Origin: Streptomyces sp. NBC_00289
GTDB taxonomy: Bacteria; Actinomycetota; Actinomycetes; Streptomycetales; Streptomycetaceae
Reading direction: 5' to 3'
Assembly (NCBI RefSeq): GCF_041435115.1
Contig: NZ_CP108046.1
Location: forward strand, 9,176,001 to 9,240,000
DNA length: 64,000 bases
Positions 50,901-59,506 of the stretch are shown in pieces. Under the pieces are notes generated by a model. That model saw only the letters and a list, made by a program, of their open reading frames with translations. It ran no database searches and was not told where the DNA came from. A program made the position numbers and the translations under genes. Within the stretch, counting starts at the first letter, position 1, and each line of letters opens with the position of its first letter.

Positions 50901-53131
50901 ACCGGCAGGACGGTGCCGTGGCGTGGCTTCGACGGCAGGTCGTAGTCGGCGACCGGGGTCCAGTTGCCCGTGGCCAGGTCGGTCGTCTCGAAGGGTATGT
51001 AGCCGCGGCCGCCGAACTCGTCGAGGAACGCGTACCACTTCTCCTCGGTGTTGGACTTGAACACCAGCGGGCCTTCGGCGGCGGTCATCGCGCCCTTGCC
51101 GATGCCCTCGGCGACCGGGTCCCAGGCCGGGTCGAGGATGGAGTCGCTCTTCTCCTGGAAGATGAACTTGCTGTTCGGGGTGGAGGAGCTGTTGTTCCGC
51201 TCGTCCTTGGAGAGGCGGTAGTACGTCCCGTCGTGCCGGATCATCGTGGAGTCGATGACCGAGTAGCCGCGGTCGATCCAGACCTTGGGCTCACTGAAGG
51301 TGTAGAAGTCGCGGGTGGTCGCGTACATCATGCGGTTGTAGGTGTCGCCCGAGTGCGCGTCGTCGGCGTACAGCTTCGACGCCCAGAAGACCACGTACTC
51401 GCCGCGCCGGGCGTCGTAGAACGCCTCCGGCGCCCAGGTGTTGCCCGCGCTGTCGGGAGAGATCCTCACCAGCCGCTGGTTCGTCCAGTGCACCAGGTCG
51501 GTGGACTCCCAGATCATGATGGACTTGCTGCCGCTGCGCTGGGCGGCGTCCCAGTCGCCGTTGCCGTAGATCCTGAGGTCGGTCGCGATCTGGTAGAACT
51601 TGTCGCCCTCGGGGGAGCGGATGATGAAGGGGTCACGCAGTCCCTTCTCGCCCAGCGTGGAGGTGAGGACCGGCTTTCCGTCGTTCAACTCCCGCCACTT
51701 GAGAGGGTCGTTGCCCTTGCTGAGCGCGGAGTAGAGCTGCTCGCCGTCCGCGGTGCCCTCGCCGGTGAAGTAGCTGAACATGTAGCCCTTGAGGGCCTGC
51801 TCGGCGGGGAGTTCGGGTACTTCGGCGGTGAACTTCCGGGTGGTCGAGGCTGTGCCCTTGGTGACGGTGGCGGTCAGTTCGACGGTGGTGGCTCCGTCGC
51901 CGTGCGCGGGACGGTGGACCACGCCGTCGGCGGAGACGACGTCCGGCTCGGCGGAGGACCAGCTGACGTCGGTGCCGTAGGAACCGGTCGCCGGCAGGGT
52001 CAGGTTGCCGCGGACGTCGTCGAGGGTGTGGACGGTGAGGGCCTCGGCGGCCTGACGCGTGGCGGTCTCGTCGTCGAAGGCGGCCAGGACCGTGACGTCG
52101 AAGGTCCTGGTGTCGGTCACCGTGCCCTTCTTCAGGGTCGCCGTGAGCCTGGCGTGGGCGTCGGGTGCCCCGGCGGCGGGGCGGGTGACCGTGCCGCCGG
52201 CGGAGACGACGTCCGGGTTGTCGCTCGCCCAGCTGATCGTGGAACCGCCGGCCGTGCCGGTGCGCGGCAGGTCCAGGTCGGCTGTGACGGCGCCGGTGTC
52301 GCCCAGGCTGAGGGCGGCCTTGTCGTCGGCCACGCCCTGGGTGGCGACGGGGAGGGCGAGCTGCTCGACCTCGGAGTCGGCGAGCGCCCGGTCGTAGACC
52401 CGGAAGTCGCGGATGCTGCCCTTGAAGAGCTTGTCGCCCGAGTAGACGGACTTGCCGATGTAGTTGGCGCTCGTGGTGCCGGAGCCGATGGCACCGGGGG
52501 TGGTGGTGACCGAGGTGTTGCGGCCGACCTCCGCACCGTCCTCGTACAGCACACCGGTGGTGCCGGTCTGTGTGTAGGTGAGGTGCTTCCACACCGAGCG
52601 GGCCAGATTGTGCGAGTCGGCCGGCTTGGTGGTCTGCTCCGTCGACCAGTTGCCGGTGGCGACGGAGGTCCGGAGGGAGTTCCCGGTGGTGAACAGGTAG
52701 CCGTTCCCGTTGCCGCCGCTCGAGTTGCCGAAGCCGTAGAGGAAGTACGGCGTGGTCTGGGAGGAGTCGATCCGCACGTCCATCGCGACGGTGATCGCGG
52801 CCATGCCCTTCATGACGTCGTCGGGCACCTGGACGTAGGTGTCCGAACCGTTGAAGGCGAGGCCCTGACCGGCGCCGGACCAGTCGGCGGTGCCGCTCAC
52901 CCTGCCGTCGCGGCCGTTTCCGGAGGCGTCGGTGACGGTGCTGCCGGTTGCCGCGTCGAGCTTGTACCAGAGGGCCAGACCGTCGGTGACGCTCGCGCTC
53001 TGCGCGTTCTCCGCCGCCTGCGCGGGTACGGCGGGCGCGGCGAGGCCCAGGAACAGTGACGCGGCGGTCAGGCCGGCGAGCCGGCCCGCCCGGCGTCTGG
53101 CGCGGCTGCGCAGACGTGCGGTGTACGTCAT
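47918..53131 (-). CDS. Giant secreted double-GH43 glycosidase with two LamG domains
   Basis: 1737 aa from ATG 53131 with AGGGA upstream; the open frame to 53200 has no start signal. Order: signal peptide (about 1-40), LamG domain 1 (about 45-260, LWYKLDAATGSTVTDASG), two bacterial Ig-like repeats (ISWASDNPDVVSAGG, VSWSSAEPDVVSADG), GH43-type domain 1 (about 480-790, LRDPFIIRSPEGDKFY), LamG domain 2 (about 855-1070, HYGFDETGGTIARDSSG), GH43 domain 2 (about 1140-1430), PKD-like and C-terminal repeats. In domain 2 the catalytic set is visible: NADPNIVRFG (base), MIDPAVF (pKa modulator) and YNEGTFVV (acid). It is likely an arabinan/arabinofuranosidase-type enzyme acting on pectin arabinan with the neighbouring galactanase. 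Confidence 0.87.
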   Translation of the reverse strand: MTYTARLRSRARRRAGRLAGLTAASLFLGLAAPAVPAQAAENAQSASVTDGLALWYKLDAATGSTVTDASGNGRDGRVSGTADWSGAGQGLAFNGSDTYVQVPDDVMKGMAAITVAMDVRIDSSQTTPYFLYGFGNSSGGNGNGYLFTTGNSLRTSVATGNWSTEQTTKPADSHNLARSVWKHLTYTQTGTTGVLYEDGAEVGRNTSVTTTPGAIGSGTTSANYIGKSVYSGDKLFKGSIRDFRVYDRALADSEVEQLALPVATQGVADDKAALSLGDTGAVTADLDLPRTGTAGGSTISWASDNPDVVSAGGTVTRPAAGAPDAHARLTATLKKGTVTDTRTFDVTVLAAFDDETATRQAAEALTVHTLDDVRGNLTLPATGSYGTDVSWSSAEPDVVSADGVVHRPAHGDGATTVELTATVTKGTASTTRKFTAEVPELPAEQALKGYMFSYFTGEGTADGEQLYSALSKGNDPLKWRELNDGKPVLTSTLGEKGLRDPFIIRSPEGDKFYQIATDLRIYGNGDWDAAQRSGSKSIMIWESTDLVHWTNQRLVRISPDSAGNTWAPEAFYDARRGEYVVFWASKLYADDAHSGDTYNRMMYATTRDFYTFSEPKVWIDRGYSVIDSTMIRHDGTYYRLSKDERNNSSSTPNSKFIFQEKSDSILDPAWDPVAEGIGKGAMTAAEGPLVFKSNTEEKWYAFLDEFGGRGYIPFETTDLATGNWTPVADYDLPSKPRHGTVLPVTQAEYDRLLRAYQPDQLVESVESVKVRTRTGRAPVLPATVIARYADGVDRPVAVAWDDVPASKYARPGTFTVTGSLPDGAAIPVRAEVTVSDEGADVPADLLLHYGFDETGGTIARDSSGHGYHGTYVHTPDFGTGVEGGSFEMSGGSGTSTTSPYVKLPNGVLKNADSVTVSTYAKWKGGDSFQWLFGLGPDSNKYLFATPSNGGSSLYSAISKASWSAESKLTAGSRLTPGEWRHVTVTLDGSTGTMVLYVDGVEAARTTTTIKPSELYDANKDYSGYIGRSLYSGDPYFGGEVDDFRIYDRALSAAEVMELSGNTAGIAKATHPALKVDAIIDNTDTRITLPMKEGTDLTALAPEFTLAHGAAISPASGSVHDFTEPVTYEVTGSDGTQRTWTVAALVMKSPVLPGLNADPNIVRFGDTFYLYPTTDGFDGWSGTQFRGYSSTDLVHWKDHGVILDLGPDVSWADSRAWAPTIAEKNGKYYFYYCADANIGVAVSDSPTGPFKDVLGKPLLKQGQYSGQMIDPAVFTDDDGKSYLYWGNGHAYVAPLNDDMTSIDTSKVEDITPSGYNEGTFVVKRKGTYYFMWSENDTRDENYRVAYATGPSPTGPWTKRGVILEKDLSQGIKGTGHHSVVHVPNTDDWYIAYHRFAMPGGDGTHRETTVDRMEFDSDGLIRKVLPTLTSIDPVTVVHAGPDAEGKEGDAIRLNGTISGAGSPTWSVDAGAPCAFADPRAARTTLTCTDDGTYEATLTGGRSSDTVKVEVANEKPVITSATGPRSPVAAGERAAVSAEFIDRGASDTHTCVVDWKDGTKPQSGTVTAIGCRARHAYAGAGIHRPVITVTDDEGASDSTTLPEVIVYDPAAGPALGTGVFGSPAGAYPAGPGLTGKAAFSFLAFYPKKATVPFGGATFDFGRAGLTFRSTSSDWLVVDGSRAIYQGSGTVRGTGGYGVRITATDNPDTIRVKLWKKSTGDIVYDNLTGARATGVITVSSH

Positions 53132-53298
53132 GTGGGGTTTCCCTGCTGGAGCATGGCTGATGGGGGGAGGCGACGAAGGCATGGCGAAGCAGGCCGGCAA
53201 CGGAGCCCCGATCGTGGGTGCCTTGTCGTTTCGGCTGTGTGACGTCGTGTTGCGAGAGTGTCAATCGGGGCGCGGCGCAGCGTCAAGAGTTTTCGAAC

Positions 53299-53320
53299 GA
53301 TGTCCGACAGGCCGAACATC
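53299..53320. promoter_or_regulatory. Imperfect inverted repeat upstream of the GH43 gene
   Basis: GATGTCCG at 53299-53306 mirrors CGAACATC at 53313-53320 (7 of 8 positions), with a 6-bp centre, 168 bp before the GH43 start. TTTCGAAC overlaps its left side. Such TTCGAAC/CGAACAT boxes are seen before sugar-hydrolase genes in Streptomyces; the regulator is unknown. Confidence 0.4.
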
Positions 53321-53388
53321 TTGCTTTCCCGAGCTCTCAACAACCGCAGCGCGTTGGCTACTTGGCAAGCGCCTGAAGGGGCGTCGCG

Positions 53389-56300
53389 TCAGTGCTTCCC
53401 GCCTTCGCCTTCGCCTCGGTCCGCGCCTTCGGTCGGCCGGTCCACGGCGAGGGAGAGGAGGGTCTTGCGCACCTCTTCCGCGCGAGGGGAATCCAGGGCG
53501 GTGTAGAGGGACAGCGCCTGACGCAGGTGACGCACGGCCTGGGCCGGCTCCCCCATGGTCTGCCGGACCCGTGCCGTCCCGACGTGGGCGCGGGCCTGTT
53601 CCTCCTGCTCCGCGATCCCGACCGCCGCGTCCAGAGCCGAGGCGTGCGCGTCGAGGGCCTCGGCGTACCGCGCGGCGCCGTGCAGGGCCTCCCCGAGGCC
53701 GTTGAGGGCGCCGGCCTCGCCGTAGCGCTCGCCCGTGCGCCGGAACAGGGCCAGGGCCTGACGCTGGTGTTCGGTGGCTTCGTCGTACCGACCGAGGCCG
53801 CACAGCGCGTCGCCCAGATTGGTCAGCGCGTGGCCTTCGCCTCCGGTGTGCCCGAGCCGTCGGAAGAGGGCGAGCGCCCGCTCGAAGTGCCCGGCCGCGG
53901 CCGTGTGGTCACCCAGCCGCGCCACGACGATGCCCAGGTTCCCGAGGACACTCGCCTCCCCGAAGGCGTGCCCCGTCTGCCGGTACAGGGTCTGCGCCCT
54001 GCGGTACCGCTCGATGGACGCCTGGTAGTCCTGGAGCAACTCGTGCACGATGCCCAGGTTGTTGAGCACGTCCGCCTCGCCGTGCCTGTCACCCACCGCG
54101 CGGAACAGTCCGACGGCCGTCTCGTGGTGCTCGGCGGCCTCCCGGTAGTGACCGCGCAGTTCGTGCAGCACCCCGACGTTCGTCAGATGCCGGGCCTCAC
54201 CCGCCCGGTACCCGATACGACGGCAGAGGGCGAGCGCCTCCTCGTGGTGGGCGTGCGCGCTCCCGTAGTCGCCGAGCCGCCGGTGGACGGCTCCCAGACA
54301 GGCGAGCACATCGGCCTCACCGCGGGCGTCTCCCGCCGAGCGGGCCGCCCGCAGGGCCTGGGTGTGGACGGTCAGGGCGTCCGCGTAGTGACCCGACCGC
54401 TCGTAGTGGCGGTGCAGCGTCGTCGCGAGGCGCACCGTGTGCCGGGACGGCCCGGGCTCCTCGGTGCGCGAGCACAGGGCCACCAGGGTGGGCTGCGCGG
54501 CGCGCAGCCAGGCCCGGCACTCCTCGGCCGTGCGCAGTGGCGGCAGGCCGGTGACGGGCAGGTCGACGGCGGGACGCAGATGCCGTTCGGCCGGGTACAG
54601 CACGTTCATGGCGGCGGCGGACGCGGCCAGGCAGTGATCCAGCAGTCCGGCCAGGGCGGTGTCGAGGTCCGGCGCTTCGTCGTGACGGCCGCCCAGTTCC
54701 GCGGCGTACGCGCGCAGCAGGTCGTGCATGGCGTGGCGGCTGGGTCCGGTGCGGTGCAGCAGGTGCGCGCGGGCCAGGACATCGAGTGCCCGTCGGGTGC
54801 TGTCGACGGACGTGCCGGCCATGGCGGCGGCGGAGTGGACGTCGACATCGGGCCCCGGGTGCAGGCCCAGCAACCGGAACAGGCGCGCCGGCAGGTCGGG
54901 AAGGCGCTCGTAGGACCAGGAGAAGACGGCGCGGACGGCGGCCCGGGGGTCCCCGTCGCCGAGGTCCAGGAGGTCCAGGCGCCGCTGGTGGTCTCGCAGT
55001 TCGGACACCAGGTCGGCCAGTTGCTCGACCGGACGGGACCGCACCAGTTCGGCTGCCACCCGCAGCGCCAGCGGCAGCCGCCCGCACTGCTCGGCCAGCG
55101 CGCGGGCTGCCGTCCGCTCGGCCTCGACGCGTGGCCCGATCAGCGTGTGCAGCAGGGCGAGCGCGTCGTCAGGGGAGAGGACGTCGAGGACCATGCGGTG
55201 TGCGCCGTGCACCGACACCAGCGACGCCAGTGCGTCCCTGCTGGTGATCAGCACCTTGCAGGTGGGACTCCCCGGCAGCAGTGGCCTGACCTGGGCGGCG
55301 GAGGCGGCGTTGTCCAGCAGGACGAGCAGGCGCCGTCCGTCGAGGGCGGTGCGGTAGCGAGCCGCCCGGTCGTCGAGTCGTGGCGGGATGTCTCGGCCCG
55401 CGGTGCCCAGGGCGCCGAGGAACCCGGCGAGGGCCTGGGCCGCCGACACCGGTTCCTCGGGGTCGTAGCCCCGGAGGTCGACGTAGAGCTGCCCGTCGGG
55501 GAAGGCGTCACGTACCTGGTGCGCCCAGTGGACGGCCAGCGCGGTCTTGCCGACGCCCGCGGTACCGGACACGGCGGACACGACCACCGCGGCCGTACCG
55601 CCGCTGCCGGTGTCCGCGGTGAGGTGCCGGGTCAGTTCGGCCAGCTGCTCGGCCCTGCCCGTGAAGGGACGTACGTCCATGGGGAGCTGGGCCGGAGCGG
55701 GTGCGCCCGTCGAGGCGGCGGGTGCCTCTTCGACTACCGGGACATGTCCTGCTCGCGACCGCTCCACCTCCACCGACTCGCGCCGTAACTCCTCGTACGC
55801 CGAACGGAGTTCGTGACCCGGTGTCACTCCCAGCTCCTCGGCGAGACGCCGGCGCGCCTCGGTGTACGCGACCACCGCCTCGGCGGTTCTGCCCGCGGCG
55901 GCCAGGCTTCGCACGAGCACCGCCGCGAGGGGCTCGGACAGCGGGTGCTCCGCCATCAGCGGGTGGAGGAGGGCGGGCACATCCTGCGGCCTGCCCCGGC
56001 CCAGACCGGCCCGGGCCCAGGCGATCGCCGCCTCGACGCGTTCATGGCGCCAGGCGGTCCGGGTCCTTTCGGCCCACACGCCCGGCAACCCCGACAGCGG
56101 CACTCCGCGCCACAGTCCGAGCGCTTCTTCCAGAAGGTCCGCTCGCTGTACGTCGGAGAGGTGAGACCCGCGCCCCCGCGTGACGAGGGAGCGGAAGCGC
56201 AGCAGGTCGACGGCGCTCTCCTCGGCCTCCAGCACGTAGCCGCCGGAGATCCTGCGGAGGCGGATCGGCGCCCCGGGAGCGGGCGCCCGCTCGCCGTCGC

Positions 56301-56541
56301 CCGTGGACGCCGCGTCGTCGAGGAGCTGCCGCAGCCGGCTGATGTGCGAGTAGAGAACCGACCGGGCCCCACCCGGCGGGGTGGTGTCCCAGACCCGGTC
56401 GATCAGGGACTCCACCGTGACGGGCCGGCCCGCGTCGGCGGCCAGGGCGGCGAGGACCGCGCGACGGCGTGGCTGTCCCAGGTCCAACGCGCGCCCCGCG
56501 ACCCGCAGTTCGAGGGGGCCGAGCAAGTGGAGGTGCATCAC
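53389..56541 (-). CDS. AfsR-type SARP regulator with NB-ARC and TPR domains
   Basis: 1050 aa from ATG 56541 (a second ATG follows immediately). Domains: OmpR-like DNA-binding domain at about 1-95 (LHLLGPLELRVAG, SLIDRVWDTTPPGGARSVLY), bacterial transcriptional activation domain at about 100-260 (LTPGHELRSAYEELRRE at the end), NB-ARC ATPase from about 285 with P-loop VSGTAGVGKTALAVHWAH near 325 and LLVLLDNAASAAQ, and about nine TPR repeats from about 700 to 1040 (HHEEALALCRRIG, LTNVGVLHELRGHY). This is the AfsR layout of about 1000 aa. Codon 252 is the rare TTA (55786-55788), so translation should depend on the bldA tRNA. It probably activates a secondary metabolite or developmental gene set outside the window. 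Confidence 0.9.
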   Translation of the reverse strand: MMHLHLLGPLELRVAGRALDLGQPRRRAVLAALAADAGRPVTVESLIDRVWDTTPPGGARSVLYSHISRLRQLLDDAASTGDGERAPAPGAPIRLRRISGGYVLEAEESAVDLLRFRSLVTRGRGSHLSDVQRADLLEEALGLWRGVPLSGLPGVWAERTRTAWRHERVEAAIAWARAGLGRGRPQDVPALLHPLMAEHPLSEPLAAVLVRSLAAAGRTAEAVVAYTEARRRLAEELGVTPGHELRSAYEELRRESVEVERSRAGHVPVVEEAPAASTGAPAPAQLPMDVRPFTGRAEQLAELTRHLTADTGSGGTAAVVVSAVSGTAGVGKTALAVHWAHQVRDAFPDGQLYVDLRGYDPEEPVSAAQALAGFLGALGTAGRDIPPRLDDRAARYRTALDGRRLLVLLDNAASAAQVRPLLPGSPTCKVLITSRDALASLVSVHGAHRMVLDVLSPDDALALLHTLIGPRVEAERTAARALAEQCGRLPLALRVAAELVRSRPVEQLADLVSELRDHQRRLDLLDLGDGDPRAAVRAVFSWSYERLPDLPARLFRLLGLHPGPDVDVHSAAAMAGTSVDSTRRALDVLARAHLLHRTGPSRHAMHDLLRAYAAELGGRHDEAPDLDTALAGLLDHCLAASAAAMNVLYPAERHLRPAVDLPVTGLPPLRTAEECRAWLRAAQPTLVALCSRTEEPGPSRHTVRLATTLHRHYERSGHYADALTVHTQALRAARSAGDARGEADVLACLGAVHRRLGDYGSAHAHHEEALALCRRIGYRAGEARHLTNVGVLHELRGHYREAAEHHETAVGLFRAVGDRHGEADVLNNLGIVHELLQDYQASIERYRRAQTLYRQTGHAFGEASVLGNLGIVVARLGDHTAAAGHFERALALFRRLGHTGGEGHALTNLGDALCGLGRYDEATEHQRQALALFRRTGERYGEAGALNGLGEALHGAARYAEALDAHASALDAAVGIAEQEEQARAHVGTARVRQTMGEPAQAVRHLRQALSLYTALDSPRAEEVRKTLLSLAVDRPTEGADRGEGEGGKH

Positions 56542-56869
56542 GGCTCACACGGCTCCGGCCGTGGGGCGGCCGTACCGTGGCGGCGTTCCTCGCCCGCCGC
56601 GCTGAAGCCGGTGTTCCAACACGCCCTCCGGACCGTCCACTCAGCGGCCGGCGAACGCACCGGCCGTCACAAGGTTTTCGCAAGGTCCACCGTAGAACCT
56701 CGGCTCACCGGCCGTCAGTCGTACTGCCGCACGAATCACCCGACGCGGGAGCCGCTGACGGTCGCAACCCGCCCGAACGCGCGTCGGGCGGCCCGCGTAA
56801 CGGTCGCCGTGGCCCCTGCTGCACGGGGTTCAGCAGGAAGCCACGGCTGCCCGGCGCGCGTCACCCCGG
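56542..56869. other. 328-bp intergenic region
   Basis: It lies between the start of the SARP gene and the 3' end of the STAS gene. The SARP promoter must be here. No gene or convincing hairpin recognised. Confidence 0.35.
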
Positions 56870-57229
56870 TCAGGCGAGGGCGTCCTGGACGGTGGGGTGG
56901 CAGGGGATGACGGTGTCGAGGCCGACGAGTTCCAGGGTGCGCAGGACGCTGCCCTGGACACAGGCCAGGCGCAGCCAGCCCTTCTCCGGGATGGCGCGCT
57001 GCGCGGTGATGAGGGCGTTGATGCCACTGGAGTCGATGAAGGTGACCTGACCGAGGTCGATCACGATGCGCGGGCCGGCCGACTCGTCGGCCGGGGGGAG
57101 GGCGCCGCGCAGGGGGGCCGCCGTCTCGTGGTCGATCTCGCCTCGGACACGGAGGACGGTGACGCCGTCGACGGTGTCGCGGACGACCGACAGTCCGCCG
57201 TGCCCCGCGATGTCCGGGTTCTCTGCCAC
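56870..57229 (-). CDS. STAS-domain anti-sigma factor antagonist
   Basis: 119 aa from GTG 57229, preceded by AGAGGGAG; ATG 57283 would add 18 residues without a ribosome site. One STAS domain covers the protein: VTVLRVRGEIDHETAAPLRG, VIDLGQVTFIDSSGINAL with the phosphorylatable Ser in DSSG at 66-69, and VLRTLELVGLDTVIP. Such antagonists, when unphosphorylated, trap an RsbW-like kinase and release a sigma factor. The neighbouring divergent gene (57443) encodes exactly such a HATPase kinase, so the two probably form one partner switch, possibly with a PP2C phosphatase such as that at 38163. Confidence 0.88.
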   Translation of the reverse strand: MAENPDIAGHGGLSVVRDTVDGVTVLRVRGEIDHETAAPLRGALPPADESAGPRIVIDLGQVTFIDSSGINALITAQRAIPEKGWLRLACVQGSVLRTLELVGLDTVIPCHPTVQDALA

Positions 57230-57442
57230 GGTCTCCCTCTGCAATGTTCGGTCAAAAGCACCGGTCGACGCTTCTCCGGTCATCTGTGCCCAGCGATCTT
57301 ACGACTGACGCCGGTGAAGGGACTATGCACAGGTTTCCCGCCGGGGTGCGTAGGCAGGGAGAACCGGGGTAAGCGAGCGAGCGTGCAGCGCATCGAAGAA
57401 GTGGCACGGCCGGAACCCGACTGGTCGATGGAGGGTTCCCCC

Positions 57443-57880
57443 GTGCCGTATCCCGACCCGTTCGAGTTCACCGCCGCTCTGGAGGGAGACGGTGGCTCGA
57501 TAGCCGAGGCCCGCCATCTCGCGGCCGACTTCCTCATCCGCCTCCAGACCGAGCAGGGACTGCCGGTCACCGCGCGCGCCATGGACCTCACGCAACTGGT
57601 GGTCAGCGAGCTGGTCACCAACGCGTACAAATACGCGCAGGGCCCCGCCCTGCTGTGCCTGCGCGCGGTCGGCTCCGTGGTGGAGATCGAGGTCTGGGAC
57701 AGCGACCCGGTGCTGCCGGTGGCGCGGGCGGCGGACCCCGGACGCGTGGGCCAGCACGGCCTGGAGATCGTGATGGCCGTGGTGCAGCGGTTCGACGTGC
57801 GGCGTGAGCCGGTCGGCAAGCGCATCACGGCCTACGTTCCGCTGCTCGACGACCCCCTGCCCCCTCCCACCGGGAACTGA
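57443..57880 (+). CDS. RsbW-like anti-sigma factor kinase (HATPase_c)
   Basis: 145 aa from GTG 57443 with GGAGGG 7 nt before it; starts at 57428 (ATG) and 57383 (GTG) are in frame but have poor ribosome sites. GHKL ATPase fold: the N-box LTQLVVSELVTNAYKYAQ (Glu56, Asn60) and the G1-box region LPVARAADPGRVGQHGLEIV, where the usual GRGL reads GQHGL. Length suits the short anti-sigma kinases typical of Streptomyces. The divergent STAS gene is the expected antagonist. The sigma factor target is not in the window. Confidence 0.85.
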   Translation: MPYPDPFEFTAALEGDGGSIAEARHLAADFLIRLQTEQGLPVTARAMDLTQLVVSELVTNAYKYAQGPALLCLRAVGSVVEIEVWDSDPVLPVARAADPGRVGQHGLEIVMAVVQRFDVRREPVGKRITAYVPLLDDPLPPPTGN

Positions 57881-57921
57881 CCGACTCGTGGCGCGGGCAA
57901 CGGCGGCCCGGTGCCGGGGGA

Positions 57922-57957
57922 CCGCCCGACCCGCGGGCGGCGCCCCGTCGACGGGGC
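57922..57957. terminator. Twin hairpins between convergent genes
   Basis: CCGCCCG/CGGGCGG (57922-57928 with 57934-57940) is followed directly by GCCCCG-TCGA-CGGGGC (57942-57957). Both stems are perfect though short, and they end 2 bp before the stop codon of the FG-GAP gene. Confidence 0.55.
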
Positions 57958-57959
57958 CG

Positions 57960-59465
57960 TCAGAAAAATGGGGACCGTGCTGCCGGGAGGGCCTCGCCGA
58001 AGTTGATGTCCGCGTACCGGCGCTCGAGCCCGGCGGCGGTTCCGCTGACGGCCGTCGACCCGCTGGTCACCGGTCCGCTCGTGGCTCCACGGGCCACCCA
58101 CAGCTGTCCGTCCGCGTTCTCGCCCGGAACACCGACCGTCACCTCCGCCCTGCCGTCCTTGGTGAGGTCGACCAGGTACGTCGAACCCGCGAACGTGTCG
58201 CCCGCTTCGGCGGCTCCGGGCACGCCGCTGGTGTTCTGCGAGTAGCCGCGGGAGCCGGTGCCGGTGAGACCGGCGGCCGACCCGCGCACCAGTGTGGCCT
58301 GGCCCGCTCCCGAGGCGGAGCCGACGGACTCCCCGGAAGCGCCCACCAGGACATCGGCGTACTTGTCGCCGTTGGTGTCGCCGACGCTGAGCGACGTCCC
58401 GAACTGGTCGCCGTTCTCACCGGTACCCGGTACTCCCGGCGTGTCCTGGTGGACGACCTGGGGCTTCTGGTCGGGGGTGATTCCCTGGGGGCCGCCGTAG
58501 AGGACCTGGATCTCGCCGCCGCGGTGGGCGGGCGTGGAGCCGGGCGTCAGGGAGACGTCCCAGGGCACGCCGGTGACGAGGTCGCCGTAGCCGTCGCCGT
58601 CGATGTCGCCGATCTGACCGGAAAAGCCGTCGGCGAGGGGCAGTTCGGTGTACGTGCCGGAGTGACTCTCGGCGTACACGGGGCCGCTGATGTCACCGTC
58701 GGTGGGGCCGGGCAGCCAGAAGCGCTCGGCCTTTCCGTCGCCGTCCACGTCACCCATGACGACCCCGCGGTTGGTGCCCAGCTCGTTCACGAAGGCCCGC
58801 CGGGCCGGGGTCCCGGAACGGGTGAAGGGCCCGGTGTAGGTGGTGGCACCGCAGCCGCCGGTGACGCCGATGTCGGGGGCTCCGTCGCCGGTGACGTCTC
58901 CCACGGCGAGACCGGCGGCGAAACCGCAGCCCTCGTCCAGGCCGGTCGGGGGCGCGACGGCGGCACCGCCCCTGAGGCCGCCCGAGCCTCCCCACACCAC
59001 GGTGAGTGATCCGACGCCCCACATGGTGCCCGCGGACTTGTCCGGGGTGCCGATGAGCAGGTCGGCGTAGCCGTCGCGGTCCAGGTCCGCGGAGGCGACC
59101 GCCGAGCCGAACCGGTCCCACTCCTTCGCGGTGCCGGGAATGCCGGAGGTGGCCTGGGTGATGACGGTGCGGTGGGCGGCGCGGACCCCGTTCGCGGAGC
59201 CGTACAGCACGACCACCGCGCCCGCCTCGTCGACGGTGCCGTTGGCGGCGCCGGGCGCGCCGACGGCCAGGTCGCGGTAGCCGTCACCGTTGAAGTCGTT
59301 CTGCACGGCCGCCGTGTTGGCGCCGCGGTAGGGCGCCGCGGCCGCCGCGTGCCCGGCCGGCAGCACGACGGCGGTCAGCGTGGCGGAGGCCGTGACGGCG
59401 ATGGCGGAGGCGAGGAAACGCGAGGTGAAGACGGACTGGACGCGGGCGGAGGCGCGGGACGGCAT
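57960..59465 (-). CDS. Secreted FG-GAP repeat (integrin-alpha-like) protein, copy 2
   Basis: 501 aa from ATG 59465, with GGAG 6 nt upstream. Signal peptide (FLASAIAVTASATLTAVVLPAG), then about seven FG-GAP/beta-propeller repeats. Each repeat carries a calcium-binding DxDGDGxxD loop, such as DFNGDGYRDLAVGAPG, DLDRDGYADLLIGTPD, DVTGDGAPDIGVTGG and DIDGDGYGDLVTGV. The GENGDQFGTSLSVGDTNGD segment matches the integrin-type FG-GAP blade. Such proteins are extracellular, often adhesive or enzymatic carriers; no catalytic domain is evident. It follows the similar gene upstream by 41 bp, a tandem pair. Confidence 0.85.
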   Translation of the reverse strand: MPSRASARVQSVFTSRFLASAIAVTASATLTAVVLPAGHAAAAAPYRGANTAAVQNDFNGDGYRDLAVGAPGAANGTVDEAGAVVVLYGSANGVRAAHRTVITQATSGIPGTAKEWDRFGSAVASADLDRDGYADLLIGTPDKSAGTMWGVGSLTVVWGGSGGLRGGAAVAPPTGLDEGCGFAAGLAVGDVTGDGAPDIGVTGGCGATTYTGPFTRSGTPARRAFVNELGTNRGVVMGDVDGDGKAERFWLPGPTDGDISGPVYAESHSGTYTELPLADGFSGQIGDIDGDGYGDLVTGVPWDVSLTPGSTPAHRGGEIQVLYGGPQGITPDQKPQVVHQDTPGVPGTGENGDQFGTSLSVGDTNGDKYADVLVGASGESVGSASGAGQATLVRGSAAGLTGTGSRGYSQNTSGVPGAAEAGDTFAGSTYLVDLTKDGRAEVTVGVPGENADGQLWVARGATSGPVTSGSTAVSGTAAGLERRYADINFGEALPAARSPFF

Positions 59466-59506
59466 GGTGGCTCCGGGGTCGTGGGGCAGGGCGGGTCGGG
59501 GGCGTG

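Noticed and set aside
47912..53059. A 1715-codon open frame on the plus strand across the whole GH43 gene
   Set aside because: It is an antisense shadow created by third-position G/C bias. Its product is Val/Gly/Asp/Arg-rich low-complexity without signal peptide or domain, while the minus strand encodes clear LamG and GH43 domains.
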